In this document: positions 9,137 through 18,612 of the stretch, piece after piece
How the letters are laid out: each line of letters opens with the position of its first letter
How positions within the stretch are numbered: position 1 is the stretch's first letter
Assembly (NCBI RefSeq): GCF_003609975.1
Contig: NZ_AP018400.1
Coordinates: 508,501-572,500 of the forward strand
Direction of reading: 5' to 3'
Length of the DNA: 64,000 bases
From: Streptococcus ruminantium
GTDB taxonomy: Bacteria; Bacillota; Bacilli; Lactobacillales; Streptococcaceae
Position numbers and translations under genes: made by a program
Notes under the pieces: generated by a model
What the model was told of the DNA's origin: nothing
Seen by the model: the letters and a program-made list of their open reading frames with translations, nothing else
Databases searched by the model: none

Positions 9137-9550
9137 ATGATTATTGAAGTTTCCATTTTGATGATTGCCTTGTCGATTGTGGCAGTGGCGGTTTACCTTG
9201 TTTTACTGTTGAAAAAGTTGGGAGCGGTGACGGATGAAGCGCAGCAAACACTGAAAGTCCTGACCAGCGATGTCAATGTTACGCTTTACCAAACCAACGA
9301 ACTTCTAGCCAAAACCAATGTTCTGGTGGAAGATGTCAATGGTAAGGTGTCCACTTTAGATCCTCTTTTTGTAGCAGTGGCGGATTTGTCAACTTCTGTA
9401 TCAGACTTGAATGCTTCGGCTCGTGATTTGACGGTAAAGGCTAAGTCTGCTGGTGCAAGTACGGTAAAAGCAGGCGGTGTTCTCTCTGTCCTGTCAACTC
9501 TCTCATCTCTCTTAGGTAAGAAAGGAGAAAAAAATGGTAAGAAAATCTAG
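9137..9550 (+). CDS. DUF948 membrane-anchored protein
   Basis: A 137-residue protein with one N-terminal membrane helix (about residues 2-26), then a helical region with repeated 'LLAKTNVLVEDVNGKV'-type heptads, and a basic C-terminus. This fits the DUF948 family. The function is unknown. Its end overlaps the YtxH-like gene by 17 bases, so both are translated together. The pair is commonly found after lgt in streptococci and may act at the envelope. Confidence 0.8.
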   Translation: MIIEVSILMIALSIVAVAVYLVLLLKKLGAVTDEAQQTLKVLTSDVNVTLYQTNELLAKTNVLVEDVNGKVSTLDPLFVAVADLSTSVSDLNASARDLTVKAKSAGASTVKAGGVLSVLSTLSSLLGKKGEKNGKKI

Positions 9551-10067
9551 TAGTGTATGGACCAGTCTTTTGTTAGGAGCAGCTGGTGGTGCAGCGGCTG
9601 CGGCTTTTCTAGCAACGAAAAGTGGTAAAGCAGTCAAAGAAAAAGTCGTCAATTTTGCCAATGTTTATAAAGAAAATCATGAAGAAATCAATGCTGATTT
9701 GGTCAGTAAGGCTCAGGACTTTGGCAAACAAGCGACAGAACGTTTTGCTGAAGTGAAGACCCAACTAGAAACTGGGGAATTGACATTAGAAGATCTAGTC
9801 AAGTCTGGCAAAGATAGAACGTTGGAAACTTTGGGACAACTCAAGGAAAAAATAACTGAACAAAATTTATCCACAACAGATATTTTAGAAGCTATCAAGA
9901 CTAAAACAAAAGTCTCAGCAGTTGATGGAGCAGGAGATATTGAAGAGGCTATCGTAGTGTCAGAAGATATTGAAATTGCCATTGATGATGTGGTAGTGGC
10001 TCCTGTGCCTAAGGAAGCTCCAGAAGCCAAGTCAGAAATTGTACTAGAAAAAAGTGAAGAGCTATAG
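9534..10067 (+). CDS. YtxH-like general stress family protein
   Basis: A 177-residue protein that begins with a hydrophobic Gly/Ala-rich segment ('LLLGAAGGAAAAAFLATKSG', residues 10-29), typical of YtxH-domain proteins, then a long charged helical region and an acidic tail. Family members are often annotated as general stress proteins, but the mechanism is unknown. The ribosome site AAAGGAG lies inside the preceding DUF948 gene. It is the last gene of the hprK operon. Confidence 0.78.
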   Translation: MVRKSSSVWTSLLLGAAGGAAAAAFLATKSGKAVKEKVVNFANVYKENHEEINADLVSKAQDFGKQATERFAEVKTQLETGELTLEDLVKSGKDRTLETLGQLKEKITEQNLSTTDILEAIKTKTKVSAVDGAGDIEEAIVVSEDIEIAIDDVVVAPVPKEAPEAKSEIVLEKSEEL

Positions 10068-10095
10068 GGCTTCCTGTTAGCTGAGGATATCGAAC

Positions 10096-10134
10096 AAAAC
10101 TAGCTTAGAAAATGTATCTAGGCTAGTTTTTCTT
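10096..10134 (+). terminator. Intrinsic terminator of the hprK operon
   Basis: Arms AAAACTAGC and GCTAGTTTT plus an inner TTAG/CTAG pairing, followed by TTCTT. Confidence 0.85.
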
Positions 10135-10282
10135 ATAATATTTTAGTTGGCATTAAAGATTGTAGTTTTTATGATCCAATATTATATTCAGTTTATTTTT
10201 TACCAGCAACAATGGTCAAGGGTATACTTCAACTTCAAGCAGGGTGAGTTAACGGAGTAATAAAAGGTAAAATGCAAATACC

Positions 10283-10318
10283 ACAAAAGCCCATTAGAGT
10301 AAATCTAAGGGCTTTTGT
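10283..10318 (-). terminator. Hairpin terminator, probably bidirectional
   Basis: Arms ACAAAAGCCC and GGGCTTTTGT. It lies downstream of the minus-strand adhesin gene and could also stop read-through from the hprK side. Nothing else is seen in the roughly 300-base gap except this and its neighbouring hairpins. Confidence 0.7.
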
Positions 10319-10322
10319 CTAT

Positions 10323-10347
10323 CTTGAGAGAGTATTATTCTCTCAAG
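10323..10347 (-). terminator. Hairpin after the adhesin gene
   Basis: Arms CTTGAGAGA and TCTCTCAAG, 28 bases past the adhesin stop. The T tail is weak, so it may act together with the hairpin at 10283. Confidence 0.45.
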
Positions 10348-10374
10348 TTGTTTTGTTTACGAAAGTTGTTATGC

Positions 10375-13300
10375 CTATTTCCTCTTTCGGTAAATCGCTT
10401 GAGCACTGATAGTCGCGGCAAGTGCTAGTCCGACAAACGTCAGTCCTAGTCCGCTGAGACTTCCTGTTGATGGCAGTGGAGTCGATTTTTTCTTCTTAGG
10501 AGGAGTGGTTGGCTTGTAGGTGTTGGTAATAGTGATATTTCCATTTTCAACTTTTCCTACAGATGCTGTGTATCCATCAACCACTGAAACCTCTTTGACC
10601 GTATAGACAATATCTTTCTGGTTTGCTTTCTTGTCAAGTCCTGTCCAAGTATGCGTCCACTTGTTATCGGCAGTCAGGGTTACAGGTTCGCCCAACTTTT
10701 CACCGTTGGCATAGAGTTGAACTTGGATAGATCCAGGACGTTTACCATCTTGATTATTGTTATCCTTCCAGACCTTGGTAACAGTGAGACTCGTCTGACC
10801 AGGTGTGTAACTGTTGGTAATGTTGTGACCATCAATGGTTGTTGTATAGTTATCAACGGCATTCTCAGTTACAGTGTAGATAATTTCCTTCCCGTTAGCG
10901 TACTTCGGTAGGTTAGTAAAGGTATAAGTCCAATTCGTATCGGCAGAGACTTTCTGACTTTGAACGACTTCACCGTCTGCCAAGAGGTTTACGGTAATAG
11001 ATTTCGGACGTTTACCATCTTGGTCGTTGTTATCGTTCCAGGTCTTAGTCCCTGCAACTTCCGTTGTTTCTGGAGTATGGGTGTTGGTGATGGTAGTTCC
11101 TTCTACAGATGAGGTATACCCGTTTGGTGTGTTCGCCTCTTCCACAGTGTAGGTAATTTTCTTGCCATTTTTGTATTCAGGTAAGTCTGTGAATGTGTAG
11201 TTCCAATCACCGTTGGCATCTGGTTTGATGGTTGTTGTAGAAACTACCTGACCATCTGCCAGAAGGTTGACGATAATAGAAGTTGGGCGTAGACCATCTT
11301 GGTTGTCCTTATCTTTCCACACCTTGTTTACCTTGACAGAGGTTGTACTTGGTGTGTAACTGTTTGTGATATTGTAGCCATCCACCTTCATCTCATACCC
11401 GTCTACTTTTTCTTCTGAAACAGTATAGACGATTTCTTTTCCGTTAGCGTATTTCGGTAGGTCGGTGAAGGTATACTTCCAGTCGTTTTCAGCAGTGACT
11501 TGTTGGCTCTTGATGACCTTACCATCCGCCAAGAGGTTTACGGTGATAGATTTCGGACGTTTACCGTCTTGGTCGTTGTTGTCGTTCCAGGTCTTAGCAC
11601 CTGCAACTTCCGTTGTTTCTGGAGTATGGGTGTTGGTGATATTGGTTCCTTCTACCGTTGTTTCGTATCCCTCTACCTTTTCTTCTGAAACAGTATAGAT
11701 AATTTCCTTCCCGTTAGCGTACTTCGGTAGGTTAGTAAAGGTATAAGTCCAATTCGTATCGGCAGAGACTTTCTGACTTTGAACGACCTCACCGTTAGCC
11801 AAGAGGTTGACAGTGATGGATTTTGGACGTTTACCGTCTTGGTCATTGTTGTCATTCCAGGTCTTAGCACCTGAAACTTGCGTTGTTTCTGGAGTATGGG
11901 TGTTGGTGATGGTAAAGTTATTGGTTGATGTTTGAGTTACTTTTGAAGTATAGCCATCAATAGCAGTGACTTCTTTGACGGTGTAGACGATGTCTTTTTT
12001 GTTTGCTTTCTTGGCAAGCCCTGTCCAGGTTGCTTTCCAGTTGTTCTCTTCAGAAAGGGTTTGGCTCTGTCCAGTGGCAACACCGTCTGCGTAGAGTTCT
12101 AGTTTGATTTCCCTGCGCAGTCCGTCTTGGTTGTTGTTGTCTTCCCAAACTTTTGTGGCAGTGACACTTGTTTCTCCCGGTGTGTAGCTGTTAGTGATAT
12201 TGTAGCCATCATAGGTTGTAGTGTAATCTGCGACTGCTTTTTCACTAATCGTGTAGGTAATGGCAGCTCCATTTTTCTTAGCAGGTAGGTTTGAGAACTT
12301 GTAAGCCCAGTTGTCGTCTGCGGTGACGATTTTGCTTGCGACCGGTTGACCGTCTGCCAAGAGGTTGACGGTAATGGATTTTGGACGTTTACCATCTTGG
12401 TCGTTGTTATCGTTCCAAGTCTTGGTACCTGCAACTTCTGTTGTTTCTGGAGTATGGGTGTTGGTGATGGTAGTTCCTTCTACCGTTGTTTCGTATCCCT
12501 CTACCTTTTCTTCTGAAACGGTGTAAGTGATTTTCTTGCCATTTTTGTATTCAGGCAAGTCTGTGAAGGTGTGGCTCCAATCGCCATCAGCACTTGGTGT
12601 GATCGTTTCCGTCTTAACAACTTCACCGTCCGCCAAGAGGTTGACGGTAATGGAAGTTGGGCGCAGACCATCTTGGTTGTCCTTATCTTTCCACACCTTG
12701 TTTACCTTGATAGAGGTTGTACTTGGTTTATAGGTATTGGTAATGGTGACATTTCCATTTTCAACAGTTCCTACAGTAGTGGTGTATCCCTCTACTTTTG
12801 AGACTTCTTTGACGGTGTAGACGATGTCTTTTTTGTTTGCCTTCTTAGCAAGTCCTGTCCAAGTATGTGTCCACTTGTTATCAGCAGTCAGGGTTACAGG
12901 TTCGCCCAACTTTTCACCGTTAGCATAGAGTTGAACTTGGATAGCTTCAGGACGTTTACCGTCTTGATTGTCCTTGTCATCCCAAGCCTTGGTTACTGTG
13001 AGGCTGGTTTGACCAGGTGTGTAACTATTGGTGATATTGTACTTATCGTAGGTTGTGGTGTAGCCTTCAACAGCGTTTTCTGTCACGGTATAGACGATTT
13101 CTTTTCCGTTAGCGTACTTCGGTAGGTCAGTGAAGGTGTACTTCCAGTCGTTTTCGGCAGTGACTTGTTGGCTCTTGATGACCTTACCATCAGCCAAGAG
13201 GTTTACGGTGATAGACTGTGGACGTTTACCGTCTTGGTCTTCGTTATCCACCCAAGTCTTAGTACCTGAAACTTGCGTTGTTTCTGGAGTATGGGTGTTG

Positions 13301-15366
13301 GTGATGTTGGTTCCTTCCACCTTCATCTCATACCCGTCTACCTTTTCTTCTGAAACAGTGTAGACGATTTCTTTTCCGTTAGCGTACTTCGGTAGGTCGG
13401 TGAAAGTATACTTCCAGTTGTTTTCAGCAGTGACTTTTTGAGTCTTAAATGGTTTGCCATCAGCTAAGAGGTTTACGGTAATGGATTTTGATCGTTTACC
13501 GTCTTGGTCGTTGTTGTCGTTCCAAGTCTTAGTACCTGAAACTTCTGTTGTTTCTGGAGTATGGGTGTTGGTGATGTTAGTTCCTTCCACCTTCGTCTCA
13601 TACCCATCTACCTTCACCTCTTCCACAGTATAGACGATTTCTTTTCCGTTAGCGTACTTCGGTAGGTCGGTGAAAGTATACTCCCAGTTGTTAGCTGCTG
13701 TTACCTCTTGGGATTGAACGACTTTGCCATCAGCCAAGAGGTTTACGGTGATAGATTTCGGACGTTTACCGTCTTGGTCGTTGTTATCGTTCCAAGTCTT
13801 AGTTACTGGTACAGATACTTTTTCAATGTTGGTATTTGTCACAGTAAAGCCAGAAGCCATGTCGCCTGTCACTTCAGATTGGTAGTTTTCGATCGCATCT
13901 TCTTTGATGGTGTACTTGATTTCTTTGCCATCTGCGTGAAACTTGCGTAGGTCATTAAATGTTGCTTTCCAACTGTTTGAAGCGTTGAGAGTAGCTGTTT
14001 TTCCGGTGTCTGCATCATCTGCGTAGAGACGGACTGTAGCGGAATCTTTTGCAGGGCCAATCCATTTCTTGTCAACGCTTACTGATGTTTTAATTGGCTT
14101 GTTTGTGATGGTTTGGATGGTCGCTTTTCCATCAGCGACAGAGACGGTTGTTTCTTCTGGATTTAGTTCAAATCCATTCGGTGCTGTCAGTTCTTTGATT
14201 TTGTACTGACCTGCGACTAATTTTTCTGTCACAGCTTCGCCTTGAGCATTTGTAGTGACTTCGTATTCTTTGCCATTCGCAACATTGGTGATTTTAAACT
14301 TGGCATTGGCAAGTTTTGTCTCTTGATTTTCAGCATCGACTTTGATGATTTTAATCTTGTTGGTCAAGTCACCAGAACCTGTACCACCAGATGAGGAATT
14401 GATATAGGAAGCAGAGTGTTCAGCAAGCACCTTGTCTTTAGAAGTGAGCTTAACATTGTTTTTTATAACGGTATCCGGTGTATAAGATGTTTGATAAGTA
14501 AAATAGTACTGTTGGTTACTTATATTTCCTAAATTTACTGTAACAGTCCGATCATCATTTGAAAAGGAAATCTTATCACTGCTAATGGTTTCAAGGACTT
14601 TTATTGGGTTACCTACTGAGTCAAACTCTACCCTTTGTAATCTGAAAGTATCTTTGATAAATTTCTCTGGAGAATTAAGTGCTAATGTATCAGAAAAAAC
14701 AGTGTCATCTGGGAAGCTTCCCTTTTCATGGTTGATACGACCTTCCCATTGTACACGATTTCCACCGATCTCTTTTGACCATTTATTCAACTTTTCATTT
14801 TTAAGATCTGTTGGGCCATTTGGTCTAACCTTAATGGTGTGGACTTTTCCACTTACAGTTATAGAAAATGTGTTTTCTTCATTCCGGCGAACTTTTGAGT
14901 TAACAAAATTGGCTGCTAGTTGCATTGAGCCTTTGACATTATATTTGTTCTGTACATAATCGGTAAAAGTCGCTCTTACTTTTCCACCACCATCAGGATT
15001 TGGTGTTACATGGGCGTTGGCAACGACACTTCCATCAGGTGCATGTAGCGGAAAATCAACTGCCGCAGAATTGGTCGGAAACCTCATTGCGTCAGGCAGT
15101 GTGACCTCGAAATAATCTCCTTTGCGTAATTCTGCGCCATGTCCACTGGCATCCCAGTCCAGCGCTAGATAGAACCTACCATTGTAAAAAACATTATCTG
15201 TTTCTTCGCCATTAGGTGTTCTAAGCACCTTGAGTGATGTTATAGTAGTCTCTACTTCTTTTGGAGCTTCCTCCGCCAAGGCAGTACTGGCAGGGGCAAA
15301 GACCTGAAACAGCAAGCAGAATAACATTACTATCGTCTTAAATCGACTTTTTAATCCTGTTTTCAT
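10375..15366 (-). CDS. LPSTG-anchored adhesin with SpaA-like and 13 Cna-B modules
   Basis: A 1663-residue cell-wall protein. It has a signal peptide (about 1-31, ending 'STALAEE') and an N-terminal region (about 32-335) like the Ig-fold ligand-binding domains of Cna/SdrC-type adhesins. A SpaA-like module (about 340-425) is followed by thirteen Cna-B modules of about 90 residues (425-1619), a KKKK stretch and LPSTG (1631-1635) with a membrane anchor and basic tail. Most Cna-B modules keep the isopeptide set: Lys in TKTW, Glu in YTVxE and Asn in ITNT. The first module is divergent. ATG 15366 is chosen because AGAGGAAA sits 8 bases before it and the signal peptide starts there. Collagen or other matrix binding is plausible but not shown. 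Confidence 0.92.
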   Translation of the reverse strand: MKTGLKSRFKTIVMLFCLLFQVFAPASTALAEEAPKEVETTITSLKVLRTPNGEETDNVFYNGRFYLALDWDASGHGAELRKGDYFEVTLPDAMRFPTNSAAVDFPLHAPDGSVVANAHVTPNPDGGGKVRATFTDYVQNKYNVKGSMQLAANFVNSKVRRNEENTFSITVSGKVHTIKVRPNGPTDLKNEKLNKWSKEIGGNRVQWEGRINHEKGSFPDDTVFSDTLALNSPEKFIKDTFRLQRVEFDSVGNPIKVLETISSDKISFSNDDRTVTVNLGNISNQQYYFTYQTSYTPDTVIKNNVKLTSKDKVLAEHSASYINSSSGGTGSGDLTNKIKIIKVDAENQETKLANAKFKITNVANGKEYEVTTNAQGEAVTEKLVAGQYKIKELTAPNGFELNPEETTVSVADGKATIQTITNKPIKTSVSVDKKWIGPAKDSATVRLYADDADTGKTATLNASNSWKATFNDLRKFHADGKEIKYTIKEDAIENYQSEVTGDMASGFTVTNTNIEKVSVPVTKTWNDNNDQDGKRPKSITVNLLADGKVVQSQEVTAANNWEYTFTDLPKYANGKEIVYTVEEVKVDGYETKVEGTNITNTHTPETTEVSGTKTWNDNNDQDGKRSKSITVNLLADGKPFKTQKVTAENNWKYTFTDLPKYANGKEIVYTVSEEKVDGYEMKVEGTNITNTHTPETTQVSGTKTWVDNEDQDGKRPQSITVNLLADGKVIKSQQVTAENDWKYTFTDLPKYANGKEIVYTVTENAVEGYTTTYDKYNITNSYTPGQTSLTVTKAWDDKDNQDGKRPEAIQVQLYANGEKLGEPVTLTADNKWTHTWTGLAKKANKKDIVYTVKEVSKVEGYTTTVGTVENGNVTITNTYKPSTTSIKVNKVWKDKDNQDGLRPTSITVNLLADGEVVKTETITPSADGDWSHTFTDLPEYKNGKKITYTVSEEKVEGYETTVEGTTITNTHTPETTEVAGTKTWNDNNDQDGKRPKSITVNLLADGQPVASKIVTADDNWAYKFSNLPAKKNGAAITYTISEKAVADYTTTYDGYNITNSYTPGETSVTATKVWEDNNNQDGLRREIKLELYADGVATGQSQTLSEENNWKATWTGLAKKANKKDIVYTVKEVTAIDGYTSKVTQTSTNNFTITNTHTPETTQVSGAKTWNDNNDQDGKRPKSITVNLLANGEVVQSQKVSADTNWTYTFTNLPKYANGKEIIYTVSEEKVEGYETTVEGTNITNTHTPETTEVAGAKTWNDNNDQDGKRPKSITVNLLADGKVIKSQQVTAENDWKYTFTDLPKYANGKEIVYTVSEEKVDGYEMKVDGYNITNSYTPSTTSVKVNKVWKDKDNQDGLRPTSIIVNLLADGQVVSTTTIKPDANGDWNYTFTDLPEYKNGKKITYTVEEANTPNGYTSSVEGTTITNTHTPETTEVAGTKTWNDNNDQDGKRPKSITVNLLADGEVVQSQKVSADTNWTYTFTNLPKYANGKEIIYTVTENAVDNYTTTIDGHNITNSYTPGQTSLTVTKVWKDNNNQDGKRPGSIQVQLYANGEKLGEPVTLTADNKWTHTWTGLDKKANQKDIVYTVKEVSVVDGYTASVGKVENGNITITNTYKPTTPPKKKKSTPLPSTGSLSGLGLTFVGLALAATISAQAIYRKRK
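10511..14095 (-). repeat. Thirteen tandem Cna-B-encoding repeats of about 270 bp
   Basis: In-frame tandem modules inside the adhesin gene. Units carry recurring blocks such as 'NDNNDQDGKRPKSITVNLLA' and 'YANGKEIVYTV'. Some copies are nearly identical while others (starting TSLTV or TSIKV) form separate subtypes that recur in a mixed order. This suggests block duplication and recombination, so copy number probably varies between strains. Confidence 0.9.
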
Positions 15367-15394
15367 CTTTAAATTTTCCTCTTTTCTTTGACGT

Positions 15395-15436
15395 TTATCT
15401 ATCTCCAATTTGAGAATCAGCCCGAATACGAATCAT
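15395..15436 (-). CDS. Possible 13-residue leader peptide of the adhesin mRNA
   Basis: On the minus strand an ATG is preceded by AGGAAGAGGTGG and encodes MIRIRADSQIGDR before TAA. It ends 28 bases before the adhesin start codon, in another frame, and lies between the predicted promoter and the adhesin. The strong ribosome site is the main support. Whether it is translated or regulates the adhesin is unknown. Confidence 0.4.
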   Translation of the reverse strand: MIRIRADSQIGDR

Positions 15437-15496
15437 GACCACCTCTTCCTTATTTTATTCAGGAAAAATGCTTTTTTTTTTAGCATTTACGATAAA

Positions 15497-15525
15497 ATTT
15501 TACCACTTAAACTACAGGAAGTTAA
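15497..15525 (-). promoter_or_regulatory. Predicted promoter of the adhesin gene
   Basis: On the minus strand TTAACT is followed after exactly 17 bases by TAAAAT, with an extended TG-G before the -10. The predicted transcript has a leader of about 124 bases. Just downstream are ten consecutive A residues (T run on the plus strand at 15472-15481) within an AAATGC/GCATTT hairpin. Confidence 0.6.
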
Positions 15526-15680
15526 GAACAATCGGTTGACACCGTGTGGACTTGTTTTGGGGGTTTAAAATTCTAAAAAAAAAGGCTATATATGGTCTAT
15601 TGAGGAAGGGAGATTATAGAAAAAGATTGAATGACTAGGGTGACTGGAGATAGTATCTGGAAAGGATTAAGGAGGGAAAT

Positions 15681-15722
15681 ATGGAAGAATATGAAAACCT
15701 CAATATATTTGCACATGGTTAA
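15681..15722 (+). other. Small ORF with a consensus ribosome binding site
   Basis: AAGGAGGG sits 4 bases before an ATG that encodes only MEEYENLNIFAHG. It lies between the adhesin promoter and the MarR gene. It may be a leader peptide or the head of a lost gene. I recognise no family. Confidence 0.3.
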
Positions 15723-15727
15723 AATAA

Positions 15728-15755
15728 TTGACTATAGTTGTTTTTCTGTTAAAAT
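15728..15755 (+). promoter_or_regulatory. Predicted promoter of the MarR-ABC operon
   Basis: TTGACT, 16 bases, TAAAAT. A second TTGACTA occurs at 15767, just past the -10, so the motif is repeated about 39 bases apart; this might reflect a binding site. The leader to the MarR start is about 170 bases. Confidence 0.5.
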
Positions 15756-15927
15756 AGTAAAAAATATTGACTAATGTGATAGGGAAATCCATGAGAGTTA
15801 CCCTTATCTCAAGGATTGTAGCTTATAGCTGTTAGCAGTGTGGAAAAATATAAATCTTAGATTAGATCTATTACCTATAAAGGGTGGTAATTTGGGAGAG
15901 ATGATTGTCTTTACAAGGAGAACAAGA

Positions 15928-16377
15928 ATGATAAAATTACACAAGCGCAGTAAGACCTACGCTCGGATCTTCGATCAACAAATTGGGCTGTATGAAGGTT
16001 ATGCCCGAAAGCATGGACTCCATGCCAAGTGCCTATCGATTCTCATGTGGATTTATTACAATCCTGAAGGTGTGACTCAGAATTGGGTTAGCAAGAAAAC
16101 CTATTCCAGTAAGCAAGTTGTCAATGCAACCATCAAAAAGTTTCAGGAGAGAGGTTGGGTTTTCTTGGAGGAAAATCCGGCAGATAAGCGCCACAAGCGG
16201 GTTAAGCTGACAGAGGAGGGGCGAATGTTTGCCAATCAGATTTTACATCCGCTAGAAGAAGCCGAACAGCAGGCCTTGTCCAAACTCAGTCAAAAAGAGC
16301 AAGAACTTTTGCTTCAGTTGACACAATGCTATAGTCAGAATCTTGCTCAAATATTATTAGGAGGGGAAAATGATTGA
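15928..16377 (+). CDS. MarR family transcriptional regulator
   Basis: A 149-residue MarR-type regulator. The winged helix-turn-helix spans about residues 40-100 ('VTQNWVSKKTYSSKQVVNA' is the recognition region) and the wing contains 'NPADKRHKRVKLTEEG'. The start is ATG 15928, with AAGGAG 7 bases before it; the longer reading frame to 15838 has no ribosome site. It overlaps the ABC ATPase gene by 8 bases. A MarR gene ahead of a ProV/ProWX-type choline or betaine transporter is a known streptococcal arrangement, so it probably controls this operon. Confidence 0.9.
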   Translation: MIKLHKRSKTYARIFDQQIGLYEGYARKHGLHAKCLSILMWIYYNPEGVTQNWVSKKTYSSKQVVNATIKKFQERGWVFLEENPADKRHKRVKLTEEGRMFANQILHPLEEAEQQALSKLSQKEQELLLQLTQCYSQNLAQILLGGEND

Positions 16378-17101
16378 TTATCAAAATATATCTTTAGTTT
16401 GTAAAGCTAGTGGTCCAATCTTGAAAAACTTAACTTTCACTATCCAAGAGGGAGAATTTTTTGTCTTGATTGGTCCCAGTGGGAGTGGAAAGACAACAAC
16501 TCTGAAATTGATTAACCGTTTGATTGAACAAACTGACGGTGATATTCTTTTTCAAGACAAGTCATTAAAAGATTATAATTTGCGAGATTTGCGTCTTGAG
16601 ACAGGCTATGTCCTCCAGCAAATTGCCCTTTTTCCAAACATGACTGTGGCAGAAAATATTGCTCTTATTCCTGAAATGAAGGGAATGGACAAGACTGAAA
16701 CCTTGGTTAAAATCAGAGAACTCTTGTCTAAGGTCGGCCTGGATCCGGGTAGCTATCTAAATCGTCTACCCAAGGATCTATCCGGAGGGGAGCGACAGCG
16801 AATTGGCATTTTGCGAGCTATTATTGCCAATCCTAAGGTTCTGCTTATGGACGAACCGTTTTCTGCTCTTGATCCCATTAGTAAGACCCAGTTGCAGGAC
16901 TTGATTAAGGATCTACATGAGGAGTATAAGATGACGACTGTCTTTGTCACTCATGATATGGATGAGGCAATTAAGTTAGCTGATCGCATTTGCTTGATGC
17001 AGGATGGTCAAGTGGTGCAGTTGGGAACTCCTGATGAGTTAAGAAATCAGCCAACTAACGACTTTGTCAAGGAATTTATCAAGACTAGAGGAGGTGCATG
17101 A
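16370..17101 (+). CDS. Osmoprotectant/choline ABC transporter ATP-binding protein
   Basis: A 243-residue ABC ATPase of the ProV/OpuCA type. Walker A 'GPSGSGKTT' is at about residues 34-42, then come the Q-loop, the signature 'LSGGERQR' (about 139-146) and Walker B '[11 protein letters not shown]'. The C-terminal CBS domains of longer OpuA/OpuC ATPases are absent, so it belongs to the short form. Its stop overlaps the start region of the permease gene. With the following fused permease-binding protein it forms a complete importer, probably for choline, glycine betaine or a related compatible solute; the substrate is inferred. Confidence 0.92.
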   Translation: MIDYQNISLVCKASGPILKNLTFTIQEGEFFVLIGPSGSGKTTTLKLINRLIEQTDGDILFQDKSLKDYNLRDLRLETGYVLQQIALFPNMTVAENIALIPEMKGMDKTETLVKIRELLSKVGLDPGSYLNRLPKDLSGGERQRIGILRAIIANPKVLLMDEPFSALDPISKTQLQDLIKDLHEEYKMTTVFVTHDMDEAIKLADRICLMQDGQVVQLGTPDELRNQPTNDFVKEFIKTRGGA

Positions 17102-18612
17102 TGAATTTGGTTGAAACCTTTCTAGAGCGCAGGGAGGAGTGGCTATCAGCTCTCTTTGAACATTTGCGAATTTCCCTGTTAGCTTTGATTATCGCGATTG
17201 CGATTGCTGTTCCGTTGGGTTTAATTTTGTCAAATAAGAAACGACTGACTGAATGGAGCTTGCAGATTACAGGGATTTTTCAAACGATTCCTTCGCTAGC
17301 TCTTCTTGGTCTTTTCATTCCTTTTATGGGAATTGGTACTCTGCCTGCGGTGGTTGCTCTAGTCATCTATGCTGTTTTCCCTATTTTGCAGGGAACTTTG
17401 ACAGGTCTTGCTGAGATTGATCCTTACCTGGAAGAGGCTGCTACAGCTTTTGGAATGACGAAATGGGAGAAGTTGAAGAAGTTCAAACTAGCCTTGGCCA
17501 TGCCCATTCTTATGTCAGGTATTCGGACAGCTTCCATTATGATTATCGGAACAGCAACCTTGGCAGCCTTGGTCGGTGCAGGTGGGCTGGGATCCTTTAT
17601 TCTTCTGGGGATCGATCGTAATGATTCGGCTCTGATATTGATTGGTGCGATTTCGTCAGCTAGTTTGGCGGTTCTCTTTGGTTATGGAATTCGACTATTG
17701 CAGGATAGAAGTCCCAAAACAATTTTGCTGGCTCTACTAGTAACGTTATTTGCTGTGGGCGCTAGCTATGTGCCTATGTTAAACAAACCATCTAAACAGA
17801 TTGTGATTGCCGGAAAACTCGGTGCGGAGCCAGAAATTCTCATCAATATGTACAAGATATTGATCGAGAATCATACAGATATTGGTGTAGAGATTAAGCC
17901 TAATTTTGGAAAGACTAGCTTCCTTTATGAAGCTCTAAAGTCGGGGAGTATTGATATTTACCCCGAGTTTACAGGGACTATTACGACTACTCTTTTATCC
18001 ACTCCGCCGACAGGTCTATCTAATAATCCTCAAGAGGTTTACGAATACGCTCGAGAGGCTATTTTAAAGCAAGACGGATTAGTTTACCTCAAACCAATGA
18101 ATTTCCAAAATACCTATGCTTTGGCGGTGACGAAGGATTATGCCAAGGAAAATAGCATTGAGAAGATTTCTGATTTAGCAAAGGTTCAGCAGACAGCGCT
18201 TGCAGGATTTTCTCTAGAGTTTAATGACCGTAAAGATGGGAATGTTGGTCTGAAAAATTTATATGGTCTAAATTTGAATGTGAGGACCATGGAGCCAGCC
18301 TTGCGTTATCAAGCAATCGCCAATCAAAATGTACAAATTATAGATGTCTACTCAACGGACAGTCAGATTATCAGAAACAACCTCAAGGTATTGGAGGATG
18401 ATAAACAACTCTTTCCGCCGTATCAGGTAGCTCCGCTATTATCAAAGGCGACTATGAAAAAATACCCTGAGTTGGCGAAGGTTCTTGGTCAGCTAGCAGG
18501 TAAAATCTCAACTGAAGAAATGACTCGGATGAATCATGCGGTTGATGTGGAGGGCAAGTCAGCAGCCCAAGTAGCGCGTGAATATTTGGAAAAAGAAAAG
18601 TTATTGAAGTAG
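17101..18612 (+). CDS. Osmoprotectant ABC permease fused to substrate-binding domain
   Basis: A 503-residue fusion. Residues about 1-215 form the ProW/OpuCB permease with several membrane helices and the coupling motif '[19 protein letters not shown]'. Residues about 230-503 form the OpuCC/ProX-like binding domain ('[20 protein letters not shown]', '[13 protein letters not shown]'), which would lie outside the membrane after a linking helix ('[19 protein letters not shown]'). This ProWX fusion is common in streptococci. Both ATG 17098 and ATG 17101 are possible; the perfect AGGAGGTG at 17089-17096 suits 17101 better. Confidence 0.92.
   Translation: MNLVETFLERREEWLSALFEHLRISLLALIIAIAIAVPLGLILSNKKRLTEWSLQITGIFQTIPSLALLGLFIPFMGIGTLPAVVALVIYAVFPILQGTLTGLAEIDPYLEEAATAFGMTKWEKLKKFKLALAMPILMSGIRTASIMIIGTATLAALVGAGGLGSFILLGIDRNDSALILIGAISSASLAVLFGYGIRLLQDRSPKTILLALLVTLFAVGASYVPMLNKPSKQIVIAGKLGAEPEILINMYKILIENHTDIGVEIKPNFGKTSFLYEALKSGSIDIYPEFTGTITTTLLSTPPTGLSNNPQEVYEYAREAILKQDGLVYLKPMNFQNTYALAVTKDYAKENSIEKISDLAKVQQTALAGFSLEFNDRKDGNVGLKNLYGLNLNVRTMEPALRYQAIANQNVQIIDVYSTDSQIIRNNLKVLEDDKQLFPPYQVAPLLSKATMKKYPELAKVLGQLAGKISTEEMTRMNHAVDVEGKSAAQVAREYLEKEKLLK

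Noticed and set aside
10511..14095. Regular repeats that could suggest a CRISPR array or satellite
   Set aside because: The units are about 270 bp, keep one reading frame and encode Cna-B modules of a surface protein; no spacers are present.
14585..14959. 124-codon frame on the plus strand inside the adhesin gene
   Set aside because: It lies antisense to a well-supported gene, has no ribosome site and matches no family.
15838..15927. 30-codon N-terminal extension of the MarR regulator
   Set aside because: No ribosome site and no family similarity; ATG 15928 has AAGGAG.
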